NCBI GenBank assembly: GCA_964434105.1
Contig: CAYSTJ010000002.1
Span: 62,001 to 126,000, forward strand
Origin: CAYNST01 sp964434105
Lineage (GTDB): Bacteria; Pseudomonadota; Gammaproteobacteria; Pseudomonadales; Cellvibrionaceae
Reading direction: 5' to 3'
Length of the DNA: 64,000 nt
In this document: positions 62,138 to 64,000 of the stretch, piece by piece
Numbering within the stretch: the stretch's first letter is position 1
Layout of the letters: each line of letters starts with the position of its first letter
Translations under genes and position numbers: made by a program
Notes under the pieces: generated by a model
What the model saw: only the letters and a program-made list of their open reading frames with translations
Told to the model about the DNA's origin: nothing
Database searches by the model: none

Positions 62138-62357
62138 GTAACTATTCAGCTCACGCCCCGATTTGCCCCTTAACCTACAAATAAAGCGGCGTTAAAAATG
62201 GTCACAAACCTGTTGGGAACAGGTTTGAACGCCTGCCCAGGCGGCCCGGAAGCGCAGGATGCGCGGCGTATTGACACGAGTAAACGCACATTTTTCGCCT
62301 TGCCCTGAACAAATCTGGACGCAATCTGAACAGTTTTATCACGCGCTGAATGGTTAC
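62138..62357 (-). repeat. MITE-like repeat, copy G (longest, 220 bp)
   Basis: Termini GTAACTATTCAGC and GCTGAATGGTTAC match as inverted repeats at 12 of 13. Inside are a 9-bp hairpin AAACCTGTT-ggg-AACAGGTTT (62206-62226), a CGCCTG-ccc-AGGCG hairpin and GCGC-aggat-GCGC. Near the right end are three CTGAAYA/CTGAATG units at 21- and 20-bp spacing. Flanks aaaatttt and aaaattcg agree at the first six of eight bases, a partly decayed duplication. It lies between hemN and nsrR. Confidence 0.9.
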
Positions 62358-62479
62358 AAAATTCGTAGCTGTGCACTTCATTTGACGCTGCGAAGGCAGA
62401 GCTGACCCGGTGCAGGTTCCGCGAGGAGCAAGCTGGCTCGACACTTTGATGACCCGCCGATAGGCCAGATTCGCACCGT

Positions 62480-62932
62480 TTATCCCGCTCTCACAATCAG
62501 GCCCAGCATCTCCCCCAGTTGATTGCGACTGGACTGCGGCAACAAATCGGCCAGGGTATAGTTATCGAGTTCGCGAAAGAACGCTTCGAGCGCATTCCTC
62601 AGTGCAAACTTCAACTGGCAGGCCGGTGTGATCACACATTGGTTGTTGTTGCCAAAGCATTCCACCAATTCCAGATCCTCTTCGGTCTCCCGCACCAGCG
62701 TGCCGACATTGATGTCCTGGGGGGGGCGGTTCAGGCGGATGCCGCCATGCTTACCCCGCACGGCCAGAAGATAGCCTTTTGCCGTCAGTTCCTGTACGAC
62801 CTTCATCAAATGATTGCGCGAAATATCGTAGGATTCTGCAATTTCCCGAATGGTGGACAGCTCGTTCTCCGGCGTGACGGCCACATACATCAGCACTCGC
62901 AATGAATAGTCGGTGTAGCGGGTAATGCGCAT
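62480..62932 (-). CDS. nsrR: Rrf2-family regulator, NsrR type
   Basis: 150 residues. The winged helix-turn-helix is N-terminal (ITRYTDYSLRVLMYVAV, then REIAESYDISRNHLMKVVQE). Three cysteines in the pattern ECFGNNNQCVITPACQLK match the NsrR cluster site. NsrR binds a 4Fe-4S cluster destroyed by nitric oxide and represses NO-defence genes. The downstream hemN and the upstream nnrS fit such a regulon. I found no clear full operator palindrome in this stretch. No regulatory target was tested. Confidence 0.88.
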   Translation of the reverse strand: MRITRYTDYSLRVLMYVAVTPENELSTIREIAESYDISRNHLMKVVQELTAKGYLLAVRGKHGGIRLNRPPQDINVGTLVRETEEDLELVECFGNNNQCVITPACQLKFALRNALEAFFRELDNYTLADLLPQSSRNQLGEMLGLIVRAG

Positions 62933-63012
62933 TGTGTTTTTTCCCTGTGTTTTTATCCGGTTGTTTATCGGTGGTTCGCTTTATAAGGTTCGGTATGCAT
63001 GATTGACGTTGA

Positions 63013-64000
63013 TTAACCGGGCCGGCCGTCGGCGCGTGGGCTGGCCAGCACTGGTATATACAGCGCTATAAAGAGACCGAACGCCAGGGCCCAGGTCAAT
63101 GCGGAGAAGGTAACCGCGAAGCGGTAATCCGCTATCCCTGCGGCTGCCAACAGACGCATAACGGTAGCCGCCGTCATGGTGATGTAAATCCAGATGCCAA
63201 ACCGGCGCAACGTCAGAGGGCGCCCCGTATGGCCGACCGCGACGCGGGTCATCACGCCAAGAATAAGTGTCGCGAAGCCGCCAAGGCCGAGCATATGCTG
63301 CCAGAGCGACGGCGCAATCCCGTCGACGAAAGCACCGGTGCCGCGCAGTAAAAGCCCGAGCACAATCCACAAATAGCCCAGATGAAGAATCCACAGCAGA
63401 GGCTCCTTCAGGGTACGCCAGCCAGCCCAGCCGGCAAGGCGCACTGCGTTCGCGGTGGCGGCGAACAGCGCCAGGCCGCCGATTACAGTACCCGGCAGTG
63501 ACAGCAGATCGGCGACCATCAGCAGCACCACGCTCGCCAGCGAGAGTGTTTCGACCAAAGACCATTTGCGGACCCAGGCGGCATCGCCGCCGTGCATCCG
63601 CAACCAGTTACCGGTGAACGCCGGAGTAATCCGCCCTGCAATAATAACAATCAGCACAGTAATCAAGTTGAAACCCAGCAGCTCGCCTTCTTTTAGCAAA
63701 CCGGTTTTGCCGTTAGCAAAGCCGATTTGCATCAGCAGATTGCCGACGAACATCAACGCCAGCACAGCCACCAATATCAGGTTTCGCCGGTTGCCATGCC
63801 CGATCAGCACCCGCGCAATATAAATGGCAAGCGTCGGTAGAAAAGCCAGGTCCACCACGGCCACCAGCCAGCCCGGCAACCAGCCTGCGAACCACATCAC
63901 GGCGCGCCCGGCGAGCCACAGCGCCACCAGTCCCAGCAGGCCTGCGCCTTGCAGTGGCCGGGCACCTGTCCAGTTGGTCATGGCGGTGAGCACAAAACCT
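63013..64000 (-). CDS. nnrS: NnrS family membrane protein, C-terminal part (cut by window edge)
   Basis: The frame is open through the window edge; the first visible codons read GFVLTAMTNWTGARPLQG, the NnrS signature, so the N-terminus lies outside. About 329 residues with some nine membrane segments are present (for example LILVAVLALMFVGNLLMQIG and LGGFATLILGVMTRVAVGHT). It contains a conserved histidine/arginine series (RITPAFTGNWLR, SLWQHMLGLGGF, MTRVAVGHTGRP). NnrS is a heme- and copper-containing protein that protects against nitric oxide. It lies 80 bp upstream of the nsrR start on the same strand. Confidence 0.93.
   Translation of the reverse strand, partial: GFVLTAMTNWTGARPLQGAGLLGLVALWLAGRAVMWFAGWLPGWLVAVVDLAFLPTLAIYIARVLIGHGNRRNLILVAVLALMFVGNLLMQIGFANGKTGLLKEGELLGFNLITVLIVIIAGRITPAFTGNWLRMHGGDAAWVRKWSLVETLSLASVVLLMVADLLSLPGTVIGGLALFAATANAVRLAGWAGWRTLKEPLLWILHLGYLWIVLGLLLRGTGAFVDGIAPSLWQHMLGLGGFATLILGVMTRVAVGHTGRPLTLRRFGIWIYITMTAATVMRLLAAAGIADYRFAVTFSALTWALAFGLFIALYIPVLASPRADGRPG

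Noticed and set aside
1..64000. tRNA, rRNA, CRISPR array, prophage or intact transposase
   Set aside because: None seen: no cloverleaf with a TTCGA-type T-loop, no regularly spaced repeats of array type, and no phage or transposase proteins. The short repeats are dispersed, not arrayed.

Overview
The window is about 64 kb of a gammaproteobacterial chromosome, moderately GC-rich. Gene order supports this placement: prfB-lysS; nadD-rsfS-rlmH-mrdA-rodA-mltB-rlpA-dacA-ybeD-lipB-lipA; divergent gltA and sdhCDAB-sucAB-lpdA-sucCD. Large secreted multi-domain proteins (CotH/lamin-tail, LamG/PKD, CBM32/beta-helix) suggest a marine or surface-associated, polysaccharide-handling bacterium, perhaps near Cellvibrionales-type lineages; that last point is inference. 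No rRNA, tRNA, CRISPR array, prophage or intact transposase was seen.

Layout. 1-5.2 kb: end of prfB, lysS, proA, nadD, rsfS, rlmH. 5.5-13.7 kb: cell elongation and peptidoglycan genes (PBP2, RodA, MltB, RlpA, DacA) followed by YbeD and the lipoate genes lipB and lipA. 14-26 kb: an accessory stretch with an HPF-cold-shock fusion, a CotH-type lipoprotein, three glycosyltransferase-like genes, a small repeat lipoprotein and a two-gene operon joining a LacI-type sensor/PAS protein to a membrane coiled-coil protein. 26-32 kb: SlyD-like isomerase, a cold-shock gene with a long leader, a GGDEF-EAL protein, cysK and gltA. 33-44.3 kb: a TCA block (succinate dehydrogenase, 2-oxoglutarate dehydrogenase with its own E3, succinyl-CoA synthetase). 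44.4-56.2 kb, all minus strand: a 1808-residue mosaic secreted protein, a GT4 / sulfotransferase / phosphatase-like operon and a beta-helix lipoprotein. 56.8-64 kb: two small outer-membrane barrels, a decayed paiB-like region, a ferredoxin-NADP reductase-like enzyme, SirB2-like, HemN, an NsrR-type regulator and the end of NnrS.

The most unusual signal is a family of short non-coding repeats (seven copies: 4505, 17367, 21411, about 27400, 49859, 60017, 62138). They have 13-bp inverted ends of the type GTAACTATTCAGC, subterminal CTGAAYA repeats spaced 20-21 bp apart, internal hairpins and, in one copy, a perfect 8-bp target duplication that includes the upstream gene's stop codon. They look like a MITE family mobilised by an IS66-type transposase. 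The second candidate for something undescribed is the LacI-sensor/PAS plus membrane coiled-coil operon at 21.6-25.3 kb.
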